This document shows, in pieces, positions 50,953 through 64,000 of a stretch of 64,000 nucleotides of DNA; position 1 is the first letter of the stretch; every line of letters begins with the position of its first letter. This stretch comes from an uncultured Xylophilus sp. (lineage in GTDB: Bacteria; Pseudomonadota; Gammaproteobacteria; Burkholderiales; Burkholderiaceae_C). A program made the translations under genes and the position numbers. The notes beneath the pieces are model-generated. The model did not search any database. It saw only the letters and a program-made list of their open reading frames with translations, and was not told the DNA's origin. The DNA lies in contig CAJYQL010000084.1 of assembly GCA_913776965.1 (NCBI GenBank), positions 1 through 64,000 of the forward strand, written 5' to 3'.

Positions 50953-51797
50953 GGGTTCGCCCCCGGCAGGGCACCGCCGAAGTCGGCATCGACCGGCGGC
51001 GCGGGATAGTGGAACCGCACCGGGCCGTCGGCCTCGGCGTGGATGAACTGGTGCACCAGCGGGTCGGTGCTGGCGCGGATCGTGTCGGGCGGGCCTTCGG
51101 CGGCGATGCGGCCGTTGGCGAGCACGATCACGTGGTCGGCGATCTGTAGCGTCTCTTCGACGTCGTGCGACACCACGATGCTGGTGAGCCCCATCGCATC
51201 GTTCAACTGGCGGATCAGCCGGGCCGCGATGCCGAGCGAGATCGGGTCGAGCCCGGCGAAGGGCTCGTCGTACATGACGAGTTCCGGGTCCAGCGCGATC
51301 GCACGGGCCAGCGCCACCCGGCGGCTCATCCCGCCGGAAATCTCGCTGGTGCGCAGATCGCGCGCGCCGCGCAGGCCGACCGCGTCGAGCTTCATCAGCA
51401 CGATGTCGCGGATGAGTTCGTCCGGCAGGTCGGTGTGCTCGCGCAGCGGGAAGGCCACGTTCTCGAACACATCGAGGTCGGTGAACAGCGCGCCGAACTG
51501 GAACAGCATGCCCATGCGCCGCCGCGCGGCGAACAGGCCGGCCGCGTCCAGCGTGCCGATGTCGCTGCCGTCGAACAGCACCGCGCCGCGCTGCGCCCGC
51601 ACCTGGCCACCGATCAGCCGCAGCACGGTGGTCTTGCCGCCGCCGGACGCGCCCATCAGCGCAGTGACCTTGCCGCGCGGCACCGCGAGCGTCACGCCTT
51701 CGAGGATCGACCGCCCGCCATAGCCGAAGGTGACGTCGCGCAGTTCGACGAACGCGGCAGGCGGAGCGGCGGGAAGGTCGTGATCGATGTTGCCCAT
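50949..51797 (-). CDS. mlaF: Lipid asymmetry ABC ATPase MlaF
   Basis: ATPase that powers phospholipid movement by MlaFEDB. The 282 residues show Walker [20 protein letters not shown], signature [15 protein letters not shown] and Walker [16 protein letters not shown], with the typical [18 protein letters not shown]. It is the first gene of the mla run, behind a terminator at 51804-51828 that separates it from gltD; no clear promoter could be assigned. Confidence 0.96.
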   Translation of the reverse strand: MGNIDHDLPAAPPAAFVELRDVTFGYGGRSILEGVTLAVPRGKVTALMGASGGGKTTVLRLIGGQVRAQRGAVLFDGSDIGTLDAAGLFAARRRMGMLFQFGALFTDLDVFENVAFPLREHTDLPDELIRDIVLMKLDAVGLRGARDLRTSEISGGMSRRVALARAIALDPELVMYDEPFAGLDPISLGIAARLIRQLNDAMGLTSIVVSHDVEETLQIADHVIVLANGRIAAEGPPDTIRASTDPLVHQFIHAEADGPVRFHYPAPPVDADFGGALPGANP

Positions 51798-51803
51798 GGA
51801 AAC

Positions 51804-51828
51804 GAAAAAAGCCGGACGGCGCCCGGCT
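51804..51828 (-). terminator. Intrinsic terminator after gltD
   Basis: AGCCGG (51810-51815) pairs with CCGGCT (51823-51828) around a 7-base GC-rich loop; read on the minus strand six T follow (51810-51805). It ends 7 bases before the mlaF start, so mlaF must have its own promoter or rely on read-through. Confidence 0.7.
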
Positions 51829-51873
51829 CTTTCGATGATAAGGGATGCAGGGATTACCCGATCCGGCGGCGCT

Positions 51874-53352
<1,479 letters not shown>

Positions 53353-53392
53353 AGCCGTGTTCCTTGCGATGTCGTGGGTTTCCGGACAGGCC

Positions 53393-58117
<4,725 letters not shown>

Positions 58118-58157
58118 GGCGTGCTCCTTCATGTCGCAGGGATTCGCGGGGAACCGG

Positions 58158-58186
58158 AGCATAGTTCACAGCAACTCCGGTGCCAA
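58158..58186 (-). promoter_or_regulatory. Likely sigma-70-type promoter of gltBD
   Basis: On the minus strand TTGGCA (58186-58181) and TATGCT (58163-58158) are 17 bases apart, 40 bases upstream of the gltB ATG. Matches are 5/6 and 4/6. Confidence 0.6.
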
Positions 58187-58192
58187 GATGAA

Positions 58193-58245
58193 CAATAGGG
58201 GTCAGATTCCCATTAATCGCCGACTGAATTTATCGGGATTAAAAA
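58193..58245. repeat. RAYT-type flanking sequence remnant
   Basis: Between gltB and the transposase gene, GGGGTCAGATTCCCATTAA (58198-58216) and a second similar block AAAAAGGGGACATA (58239-58252) bracket TTAATC..GATTAA in inverted order. GGGGTCAGA-type words commonly flank RAYT genes in proteobacteria. The rest of 58118-58309 shows nothing else except the gltB promoter. Confidence 0.5.
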
Positions 58246-58309
58246 GGGGACATATCAGAAACGATAGCGCACAGTGCAGGTACGGCGGGCACTAGAGAGC
58301 TAAACGGTG

Positions 58310-59002
58310 CTAAACCGATTGCGATTTTCGCGGTCGCCCCGCTTTCACGCGGTGGAGCCGCCGCTCCGTCTGCCCCTGCAGCGTCTGCAAAAACGCTTCC
58401 GAACCCAGCGCCCAACCGTTCCGCGTGGCATCCACCAGAGCGGCTTCGGTCGCTCCGCCGATGCCCCGGTGCACCAGTTCGGCGTATGCCGCCTCGCGGG
58501 CGAACGGCGTGTTGCCCAGCGCCCAGTACTCCGCCGGCGGCGTCACCAGCCGGTCGAAGGCGGCGCCCGCGTAGTGGGCATGGCTCGACCAGCGATGGTC
58601 TGCCGGCCGCGCCACCAAGCCGGAAGCCACCGGCTGCAGGTCCATGTGGACCATGCAGGCGAGCAGATACCGTTCGCGCTCCAGCACGGTCGAGCGGTAG
58701 CGCCCTTCCCAGAGCGTGCCGGTGCGGCCGTGGCGGTCATTGAAATAACGCACATAGCGACGGCCGATCGCCTGCACCCACTGCGACAGCGCATCATCCT
58801 CGGGCGTGGCGAGCAGCTGCACCTGGTCGTCCAGCAGCACCCAGGCGTGCAGCGCCACCCGGTACGCCTGCGCATATTCGCCCCACAGTTGCAGCAGCAG
58901 CGACCGGTCGGCATCGTCGCGCACGATCGGCTGGCCGGCGTTGCCGCGCAGCAGGATGTGGTGGGGATGGCCGGGAACGGCGAGGCGCGGAAGGCGGGCC
59001 AT
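58310..59002 (-). CDS. REP-associated tyrosine transposase (RAYT) relative lacking catalytic residues
   Basis: A 230-residue Y1-transposase-family (IS200-like, RAYT) protein. Conserved blocks are GHPHHILLRGN, GRRYVRYFNDRHGRTGTLWEGRYRS, ERYLLAC and WALGNTPFAREAAY. The HUH metal-binding motif, normally NHxHLL, reads DDQVQLL here (Q60 and Q62 replace both His). The catalytic Tyr, normally in YIELNPV or YIDLNPV, is replaced by H119 in HMDLQPV. The frame is intact and codon use matches the chromosome, so it may be a domesticated or decaying single-strand DNA-binding protein rather than an active transposase. The start at 59002 is the natural MARLPRL. Confidence 0.88.
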   Translation of the reverse strand: MARLPRLAVPGHPHHILLRGNAGQPIVRDDADRSLLLQLWGEYAQAYRVALHAWVLLDDQVQLLATPEDDALSQWVQAIGRRYVRYFNDRHGRTGTLWEGRYRSTVLERERYLLACMVHMDLQPVASGLVARPADHRWSSHAHYAGAAFDRLVTPPAEYWALGNTPFAREAAYAELVHRGIGGATEAALVDATRNGWALGSEAFLQTLQGQTERRLHRVKAGRPRKSQSV

Positions 59003-59091
59003 GGTCGGTGGGATGCGCCGTGCGCGGTGGGCCTAACGGGCGGTGCGGGGAAGCGGCGATGCTATCCGCTCGCGCGGCCGGCGGACGCGTG

Positions 59092-59982
59092 TCAGGCAGC
59101 GACGACGGCCGCCGGCAGGCCGGGGAAGCGGGTCGCCTCCAGGTCCTGCAGTCCGAACTCCGCCAGGATCGCCCGCAACCGCTCAGCGGCGCTGCGCTTC
59201 TTCTGGCCGGTGCGGCGCGCCACGATCAGCTCGTTCTTTAGGCTGTGCTCCCAGCCGACCAGCTCGGTCACGGTCACCTGGTAGCCGCAGGCCTCTAGGT
59301 ATAGGCAGCGCAATACGTTGGTGAGCTGGCTGCCCATCTCGCGGGTGTGCAGCGGATGGCGCCAGAGTTCGGCCAGCGGCGTGCGCGACAGCGCCAGCGC
59401 CTTGTGCTGGCGCAGGCAGGCGGCGACCTCGGCCTGGCAGCAGGGCACCAGCACCATGCAGCGCGCCTCCTTCTGCAGGCCGAAGGCGATCGCGTCGTCG
59501 GTCGCGGTGTCGCAGGCATGCAACGCGGTGACGATGTCGATCTGCGCCGGCAGCGCCTCGGACCGGGCCGATTCGGCGACCGACAGGTTCAGGAACGACA
59601 TGCGGTCGAAGCCGAGCCGCTCGGCCAGCGCACGCGACTTCTCCACCAGTTCCGGCCGGGTCTCGATGCCGTAGATGTGGCCGCCCGGCAGCGCCTTGAA
59701 GAACAGGTCGTAGACGATGAAGCCGAGGTACGACTTGCCCGCGCCGTGGTCGGCCAGAGTCGCGTGCGCACCGCCCTCGGGCAGTTCGCGCAGCAGCGTC
59801 TCGATGAAATGGAACAGGTGGTAGACCTGCTTCAGCTTGCGGCGCGAATCCTGGTTGAGCTTGCCGTCGCGGGTCAGGATGTGCAGTTCCTGCAGTAGCG
59901 CGACCGACTGGCCCGGCCGGATCTCGGGCGCCTGGATGGCGGCGGGCGCCGGAGCCGGCGTGGCGGTCTTGGATTTTTTCAT
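59092..59982 (-). CDS. Class I SAM-dependent methyltransferase
   Basis: A 296-residue cytoplasmic protein with a Rossmann-type methyltransferase core: ATLADHGAGKSYLGFIVYDLFF holds the SAM-binding Gly-rich loop, then IYGIETRPELVEKSRALAERLGF, VTALHACDTATDDAIAFGL and LVPCCQAEVA. This pattern resembles the Methyltransf_32 family also found in GSTCD-type proteins; the substrate is unknown (RNA has been suggested for relatives, not shown). Residues 1-25 are Ala/Pro-rich. It overlaps the DUF1415 gene by 4 bases (ATGA). Confidence 0.83.
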   Translation of the reverse strand: MKKSKTATPAPAPAAIQAPEIRPGQSVALLQELHILTRDGKLNQDSRRKLKQVYHLFHFIETLLRELPEGGAHATLADHGAGKSYLGFIVYDLFFKALPGGHIYGIETRPELVEKSRALAERLGFDRMSFLNLSVAESARSEALPAQIDIVTALHACDTATDDAIAFGLQKEARCMVLVPCCQAEVAACLRQHKALALSRTPLAELWRHPLHTREMGSQLTNVLRCLYLEACGYQVTVTELVGWEHSLKNELIVARRTGQKKRSAAERLRAILAEFGLQDLEATRFPGLPAAVVAA

Positions 59983-60581
59983 GGGTCGGTCGGCGGATGG
60001 CGCCGTGCGCTGCCCGGTCCGACGTCGAGCGCGGCCCAGCCGGCGGCGCCCAGGTCTTCGAGCAGCGCCATGTTGCGGCCGAAGATGTCCTCGGCATCGG
60101 GGAAAGCCTCGACCGCCCGGTCGATGCTCGCCTCGCGCAGCAGGTGCAGCGTCGGCCAGGGCGCGCGGTTGGTGGCGTTGGTGATGTCGTCCGCCTCGGT
60201 GCCGGCGAACTGGTAGCGCGGATGGAAGCTCGCGAGCTGCAGTTCGCCGTCGTAGCCGAGGCGGGACAGGCGCTTCTCCGCGCGGGCGGCAAAGGCGTGG
60301 AAGTCGAGGAAATCGCCGAGCAGCCGCGTTGCTATCAAAAGCGTAGTGTCTCGCGCAGACGGGGCGTGCGCCAGCAGCGTTTTCGCTTCGGATTCCAGCG
60401 CGTCGAGCAGATCCTGCTCCTCCTCCGCATCGCAGACGGCGTAGTGCACCTGGCCCTTGACCTGCACCGCCTTGGCGAAAGGGCAGAGGTTGAGCCCGAT
60501 CACCGCCCGGTCGACCCAGCGGCGGGTGTCGGCGATGGCCTGGGCGGCGGTGTCGTCCGGGAAAAGGGAATGGGCGGGCAT
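59979..60581 (-). CDS. DUF1415 family protein
   Basis: A 200-residue protein of unknown function. RRWVDRAVIGLNLCPFAKAVQ, LGYDGELQLASFHPRYQFAG and APWPTLHLLREASIDRAVE match DUF1415. The invariant Cys in NLCPFA might bind a metal. The middle segment around ARDTTLLIATRLL is encoded across repeat copy I, in frame. A TAGAAT box at 60621-60616 is a possible -10. The gene overlaps the methyltransferase (ATGA). The gap 60582-60739 holds no gene. Confidence 0.85.
   Translation of the reverse strand: MPAHSLFPDDTAAQAIADTRRWVDRAVIGLNLCPFAKAVQVKGQVHYAVCDAEEEQDLLDALESEAKTLLAHAPSARDTTLLIATRLLGDFLDFHAFAARAEKRLSRLGYDGELQLASFHPRYQFAGTEADDITNATNRAPWPTLHLLREASIDRAVEAFPDAEDIFGRNMALLEDLGAAGWAALDVGPGSARRHPPTDP
60331..60373 (+). 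repeat. Dispersed GCTAT..GTAGT repeat, copy I (inside the DUF1415 gene)
   Basis: The core GCTATCAAAAGCGTAGT (60331-60347) is followed by TCGCGCAGACGGGGCGTGCG. It lies in the coding sequence of the DUF1415 gene without breaking the frame. Confidence 0.7.
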
Positions 60582-60739
60582 GCGGTGCGACGCCGGCGGG
60601 CGGCGAAGGGGCGCGATTCTACCGACGCCCCCTGTCTCCCTCGCTTTTCAGGGCCACGCCGGCATCGTCCGCTCCGCCGGCGGGCACCCGCTGCAGCGGA
60701 CCCGCGGCGTGCATCAGGCCCGGGCCGGGTGCCCCGGGC

Positions 60740-61924
60740 TCAGCCGAACACGCGCTGGCCGGTCAGCCGCTCGTGCTCCCGGGCGGCGAAGCGGTCGGTC
60801 ATGCCGGCGATGTAGTCCGCCACCACCCGGTGCGGCGACGGCCCCGTGCCATCGCCCGCAGCGGCAGCGGCGGCCTTGTCGGCATAGCCGCCGCGCATTT
60901 CGGCAGGCGCCGCGCGGTAAGCATCGAACAGTTCGCGCACCACCCGGCGGGCCCGGCCGGTCATGTCCATCACCTGCGGATGGCGGTACAGGTTGTGCAT
61001 GAGGAAACGCTTGAGCACCGCCGATTCGGCGCGCATCGTGTCGCCGAAGCACACCAGCGCCGGGCCGCGGCGGGCGGCGTCGGCATCCTGCGGCGCGGCG
61101 GCCGCGAGGCGCGCGCCGGTCGCGGCGATCACGTCGTAGACCTGCGCACTCAGCATCCGGCGGATCGCCTCGTGCAGCAGGCGGCGCGGGCCGCGGCCTT
61201 GCGCCAGTCCGGGATGGTCGGCGAGCGCCTCGCGCCGGTAGCGGTCGAACAGCGGCACCGCCTCCATCTGCTCCAGCGTCACCAGGCCGGAGCGCACGCC
61301 GTCGTCGATGTCATGGGCGTTGTAGGCGATCTCGTCGGCCAGGTTGCAGAGCTGCGCCTCCAGGCTCGGCTGGGTGCGGTCCAGGAAGCGCCGCCCTACT
61401 CCGCCCGGCTCGGCCGCCTCCAGCGCGACGGCGTGGGCGCGCGAGCAGTGTTTCAGGATGCCCTCGCGCGTCTCGAAGGTCAGGTTCAGGCCGTCGTACT
61501 GCGGATAGCGCTCTTCCAGCCGGTCCACCACCCGCAGGCTCTGCAGGTTGTGCTCGAAGCCGCCGTGCGCCGCCATGCAGGCGTGCAGTTCGTCCTGTCC
61601 GGCATGGCCGAACGGCGTGTGGCCCAGGTCGTGCGCCAGCGCGATCGCCTCGACCAGGTCCTCCTCCAGCTCGAGCGAGCGCGCGATCGATCGGCCGAGC
61701 TGCGCCACCTCCAGCGAATGCGTCAGCCGCGTGCGGAACAGGTCGCCCTCGTGATTCAGGAACACCTGGGTCTTGTAGACCAGGCGCCGGAACGCGGTGG
61801 AATGGACGATCCGGTCGCGGTCGCGCTGGTAGTCGCTGCGGGTCGGCGCCGGCGACTCGGGATGGCGGCGGCCCCGGGTGCGCTGCGGATCGCAGGCATA
61901 GGCCGCACGAGGCGTGGAATTCAC
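60740..61924 (-). CDS. dgt: Deoxyguanosinetriphosphate triphosphohydrolase-like protein
   Basis: HD-domain dNTPase that releases tripolyphosphate from dGTP or other dNTPs. The 394 residues show RDRIVHSTAFRRLVYKTQVF, RTRLTHSLEVAQLGRSIAR and the HD metal site ALAHDLGHTPFGHAGQ, then LCNLADEIAYNAHDIDDG. The order aroK-aroB-dgt is conserved across proteobacteria. Its exact substrate cannot be told from sequence. Confidence 0.94.
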   Translation of the reverse strand: MNSTPRAAYACDPQRTRGRRHPESPAPTRSDYQRDRDRIVHSTAFRRLVYKTQVFLNHEGDLFRTRLTHSLEVAQLGRSIARSLELEEDLVEAIALAHDLGHTPFGHAGQDELHACMAAHGGFEHNLQSLRVVDRLEERYPQYDGLNLTFETREGILKHCSRAHAVALEAAEPGGVGRRFLDRTQPSLEAQLCNLADEIAYNAHDIDDGVRSGLVTLEQMEAVPLFDRYRREALADHPGLAQGRGPRRLLHEAIRRMLSAQVYDVIAATGARLAAAAPQDADAARRGPALVCFGDTMRAESAVLKRFLMHNLYRHPQVMDMTGRARRVVRELFDAYRAAPAEMRGGYADKAAAAAAGDGTGPSPHRVVADYIAGMTDRFAAREHERLTGQRVFG

Positions 61925-61950
61925 AAGGAAAAGCGGGTTCTGCGCCGGTG

Positions 61951-61981
61951 CAGCGAGCGCCGGCAGCTATGCATTAAATAG
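61951..61981 (-). repeat. Dispersed GCTAT..ATAGC repeat, copy J (supplies the aroB stop)
   Basis: On the minus strand the core is GCTATTTAATGCATAGC (61981-61965), followed by TGCCGGCGCTCGCT. The aroB stop codon TAA (61976-61974) is part of the core, and the repeat fills the aroB-dgt gap. Confidence 0.8.
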
Positions 61982-63119
61982 CATCACCCCGGCAGCAGGC
62001 GTCGATCACCGTGCGCACCAGCGCGTCGGGCGCCGCCCGCACCACCGCCCGGCCGGGCCCGTCGATCAGCACGAAGCGGATCTCGCCGCCTTCGGACTTC
62101 TTGTCCACCCGCATCAGCTGCAGGTAGCGGCCCGCGTTGTCGGCAGTGTCCAGCACCGGCCCGACCACCGGCAGGCCGGCGCGGCGCACCAGCGCGGTCA
62201 GCCGCGCGACGAAGGCCGCGTCGACCAGGCCCAGCCGCTGCGACAGCGTCGCCGCCATGACCATGCCGCAGCCGACCCCCTCGCCGTGCAGCCAAGCACC
62301 GTACCCCAGGCCCGCCTCGATCGCATGGCCGAAGGTGTGGCCGAAGTTCAGGATCGCGCGCAGGCCGGCCTCGCGCTCGTCGGCACCGACCACCTCGGCC
62401 TTGATCTCGCAGCTGCGGCGCACCGCATGGGCCAGCGCCGCGACGTCGCCGGCACGCAGGGCGTCGATGTGCTCCTCGATCCAGCCGAGGAAGGCCATGT
62501 CGTGGATCGGGCCGTACTTGATGATCTCGGCCAGCCCCGCGCTCACCTCGCGCGGCGGCAGCGTGGCGATGGTGCCGAGGTCGCACACCACCAGCCTCGG
62601 CTGGTAGAACGCGCCGATCATGTTCTTGCCGAGCGGATGGTTGATCGCGGTCTTGCCGCCGACCGAGGAATCGACCTGCGCCAGCAGCGTCGTCGGCACC
62701 TGCACGAACGGTACGCCGCGCATGTAGCTGGCGGCGGCGAACCCGGTCATGTCGCCCACCACGCCGCCGCCAAGCGCGAACAGCACGGTCTTGCGGTCGC
62801 AGCCGTTCTCTAGCAGCACGTCGAAGATGCGGTTGAGCGTCGCCCAGTCCTTGTGCGCCTCGCCGTCGGGCAGGACGACGGTGTGCACACTGCGAAAGCG
62901 CACGGCCAGCGCGGCGCGCAGACGGTCGCCGCAGAGCGGATCGACGGTAGTGTTGGTGACGACGACCGCGGCGGCGGCAGACGGCAGGTCGGCGTAGGTG
63001 GTGGGGTCGGCCAGCAGGTTCTGGCCGATGGTGATCGGGTAGCTGCGGTCGCCGAAGGCGATGGGGACCTGTGTGGCGGGTGCGAAAGCAGAAGAGGGTG
63101 CCATGAGCGAAAGAGCCAA
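61974..63119 (-). CDS. aroB: 3-dehydroquinate synthase
   Basis: Second step of the shikimate pathway, turning DAHP into 3-dehydroquinate with NAD and zinc or cobalt. The 381 residues contain [55 protein letters not shown] and the metal-binding [10 protein letters not shown] with HGEGVGCGM. An ATG at 63104 is an alternative start that would drop five residues. It follows aroK with a 123-base gap in which I see nothing. Confidence 0.96.
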   Translation of the reverse strand: MALSLMAPSSAFAPATQVPIAFGDRSYPITIGQNLLADPTTYADLPSAAAAVVVTNTTVDPLCGDRLRAALAVRFRSVHTVVLPDGEAHKDWATLNRIFDVLLENGCDRKTVLFALGGGVVGDMTGFAAASYMRGVPFVQVPTTLLAQVDSSVGGKTAINHPLGKNMIGAFYQPRLVVCDLGTIATLPPREVSAGLAEIIKYGPIHDMAFLGWIEEHIDALRAGDVAALAHAVRRSCEIKAEVVGADEREAGLRAILNFGHTFGHAIEAGLGYGAWLHGEGVGCGMVMAATLSQRLGLVDAAFVARLTALVRRAGLPVVGPVLDTADNAGRYLQLMRVDKKSEGGEIRFVLIDGPGRAVVRAAPDALVRTVIDACCRGDAI

Positions 63120-63242
63120 AGCGGCCCAGGTGAAGTGGGCGTGGGACGGGACGATGCACGTTGCCCGCGTGGCCCGGGGCAGGCGGGTGCGACGGCGAGT
63201 GTATTGCCCACCGCATGGTGCCAGGCACGCCGCCGCCGCCGA

Positions 63243-63893
63243 TCAGCGCAGCGATGGCTTCTCATCGACCGTCGCCGCCGCAGAGTCTTGGGTAGCGGCG
63301 TCGGTGCCGATCAGGCCGGCGAGTTCCAGTTGCATCAGCACCGTGCCGACCAGCATCGGAACCGACCGTCGGGCGTTCTCGACGACGAAGTCCGCCACCT
63401 CGCGGTAGAGCGGATCGCGGACCGCATGCAGCTCACGCAGTTTGGCAAGCGGATCCTGCACCTGCAGCAGCGGCCGCTGCACGTCGTGGCGCAGGCGACG
63501 CGCCAGCTCCTCCGGTGCGGACCGCAGGTAGACCACCCAGCCGGTCGCACGCAGCACGTTGCGATTGGCCTCCCGCAGCACGATGCCGCCGCCGGTGGCG
63601 AGCACACCTCGCGGACGGCGGCACAGCTCCGCAAGCACCGCCTGCTCGACGTCGCGGAAAGCCGCTTCGCCTTCGCGGTCGAAATAGTCGCGGATGCTGC
63701 AGCCGAGGTGCTGCTCAATGACTTGGTCCGAATCGAGAAAGGGCTGCTGCAGCCGGCGCGCCAGATGGCGACCGACCGTCGACTTGCCCGAACCCGGAAG
63801 GCCGACCAGGATCACTTGGCCCGCCCGACCGGTAATCGGGGCAGTCGCGTCTGCAGACGGTGCCATGAAGGGAGACCGCGACCTGGCCGTCAC
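63243..63893 (-). CDS. aroK: Shikimate kinase
   Basis: Phosphorylates shikimate to shikimate 3-phosphate. Walker A is LVGLPGSGKSTVGRHLA, the shikimate-binding Asp/Arg are in FLDSDQVIEQ and YFDREGEAAFRDVE, and GVLATGGGIV is typical; the LID Arg lies in RPLLQ. The GTG at 63893 overlaps the upstream stop (GTGA) and gives 216 residues; the ATG at 63866 (MAPSADATAP) is equally plausible, and neither has a clear Shine-Dalgarno. The C-terminus is extended by about 25 residues. Confidence 0.93.
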   Translation of the reverse strand: MTARSRSPFMAPSADATAPITGRAGQVILVGLPGSGKSTVGRHLARRLQQPFLDSDQVIEQHLGCSIRDYFDREGEAAFRDVEQAVLAELCRRPRGVLATGGGIVLREANRNVLRATGWVVYLRSAPEELARRLRHDVQRPLLQVQDPLAKLRELHAVRDPLYREVADFVVENARRSVPMLVGTVLMQLELAGLIGTDAATQDSAAATVDEKPSLR

Positions 63894-64000
63894 TGGATCG
63901 TCTTGATGACGGTCTTGGCGATGGTGTCGGACTTGAAGGTGATTTCGATAGGGACCCTGACCGCCGAACAGTCGGCCGCCGTGCCTTTGGCGTTCGTCGC
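63890..64000 (-). CDS. C-terminal fragment of an unrecognised protein
   Basis: The window ends inside this gene. The 36 residues seen (CSAVRVPIEITFKSDTIAK, ending KTIQ) are beta-rich-looking and stop at a TGA at 63892-63890 that overlaps the GTG of aroK. In many proteobacteria the gene upstream of aroK is pilQ, but the tail is not like a secretin C-terminus that I recognise. No function is assigned. Confidence 0.5.
   Translation of the reverse strand, partial: ATNAKGTAADCSAVRVPIEITFKSDTIAKTVIKTIQ

Noticed and set aside
58310-59002. The RAYT relative as the driver of the GCTAT..ATAGC repeat
   Set aside because: Its own flanks carry GGGGTCAGA-type words, not the repeat, and its catalytic residues are missing.

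Overview
The window is a dense, GC-rich (roughly two thirds G+C by eye) piece of bacterial chromosome. Gene content and order point to a betaproteobacterium of the order Burkholderiales, most likely Comamonadaceae or a close relative. The signs are the mlaFEDACB cluster with mlaA inside it, a his cluster running into hinT and tatABC, pilBCD-coaE-zapD-yacG, petABC-sspAB, a short-form HisG, and a short dispersed repeat with a GCTAT..ATAGC core. No prophage, integron, CRISPR array or insertion sequence with intact ends is visible. Nearly everything is core housekeeping, so the accessory signals lie in the repeats and in one decayed REP-type transposase.

Layout: 1-8.1 kb holds a fragment of an unrecognised gene, a CorC-type membrane protein, dusC, a small basic protein, a lytic transglycosylase, proS, rppH, a CNP1-like protein and proB. 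8.1-11.2 kb holds obgE-rpmA-rplU (minus) diverging from ispB and a tRNA-Pro. 11.2-16.8 kb is the type IV pilus cluster pilBCD followed by coaE, zapD and yacG. 16.8-24 kb carries mutT, a DUF815 ATPase, argJ, secA, a divergent dciA-like gene, tRNA-Thr and sspBA. 24-27 kb is the cytochrome bc1 complex. 27-35.3 kb has mscL, pdxA, a NIF3 protein, a DegS-like protease and a complete branched-chain amino-acid ABC transporter (livJHMGF) ended by a strong terminator.

From 51.8 kb down to 35.3 kb, 24 genes run head to tail on the minus strand: mlaFEDACB (outer-membrane lipid asymmetry), an ABC-2 exporter pair, a BolA/IbaG protein, hisGDCBHA, a mutarotase, hisFIE, a DUF4870 protein, hinT and tatABC. Many neighbours overlap by 4 bases (ATGA or GTGA), which suggests translational coupling. 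51.8-58.2 kb is glutamate synthase (gltBD) behind a clear sigma-70-type promoter. Upstream sits a RAYT transposase relative that has lost its catalytic residues. 59-64 kb holds a methyltransferase, a DUF1415 protein, dgt, aroB, aroK and a cut-off gene.

The most interesting unexplained signal is a dispersed repeat: at least ten copies of a 17-nt core that begins GCTNY and ends ATAGC (or GTAGT), usually followed by a GC-rich arm resembling GCGCAGGCGGGACGGGCGC. Copies sit in intergenic gaps, form a terminator, supply start codons (hisD, hisH) or a stop codon (aroB), and lie inside coding sequence (nif3, a DUF1415 gene, gltB).
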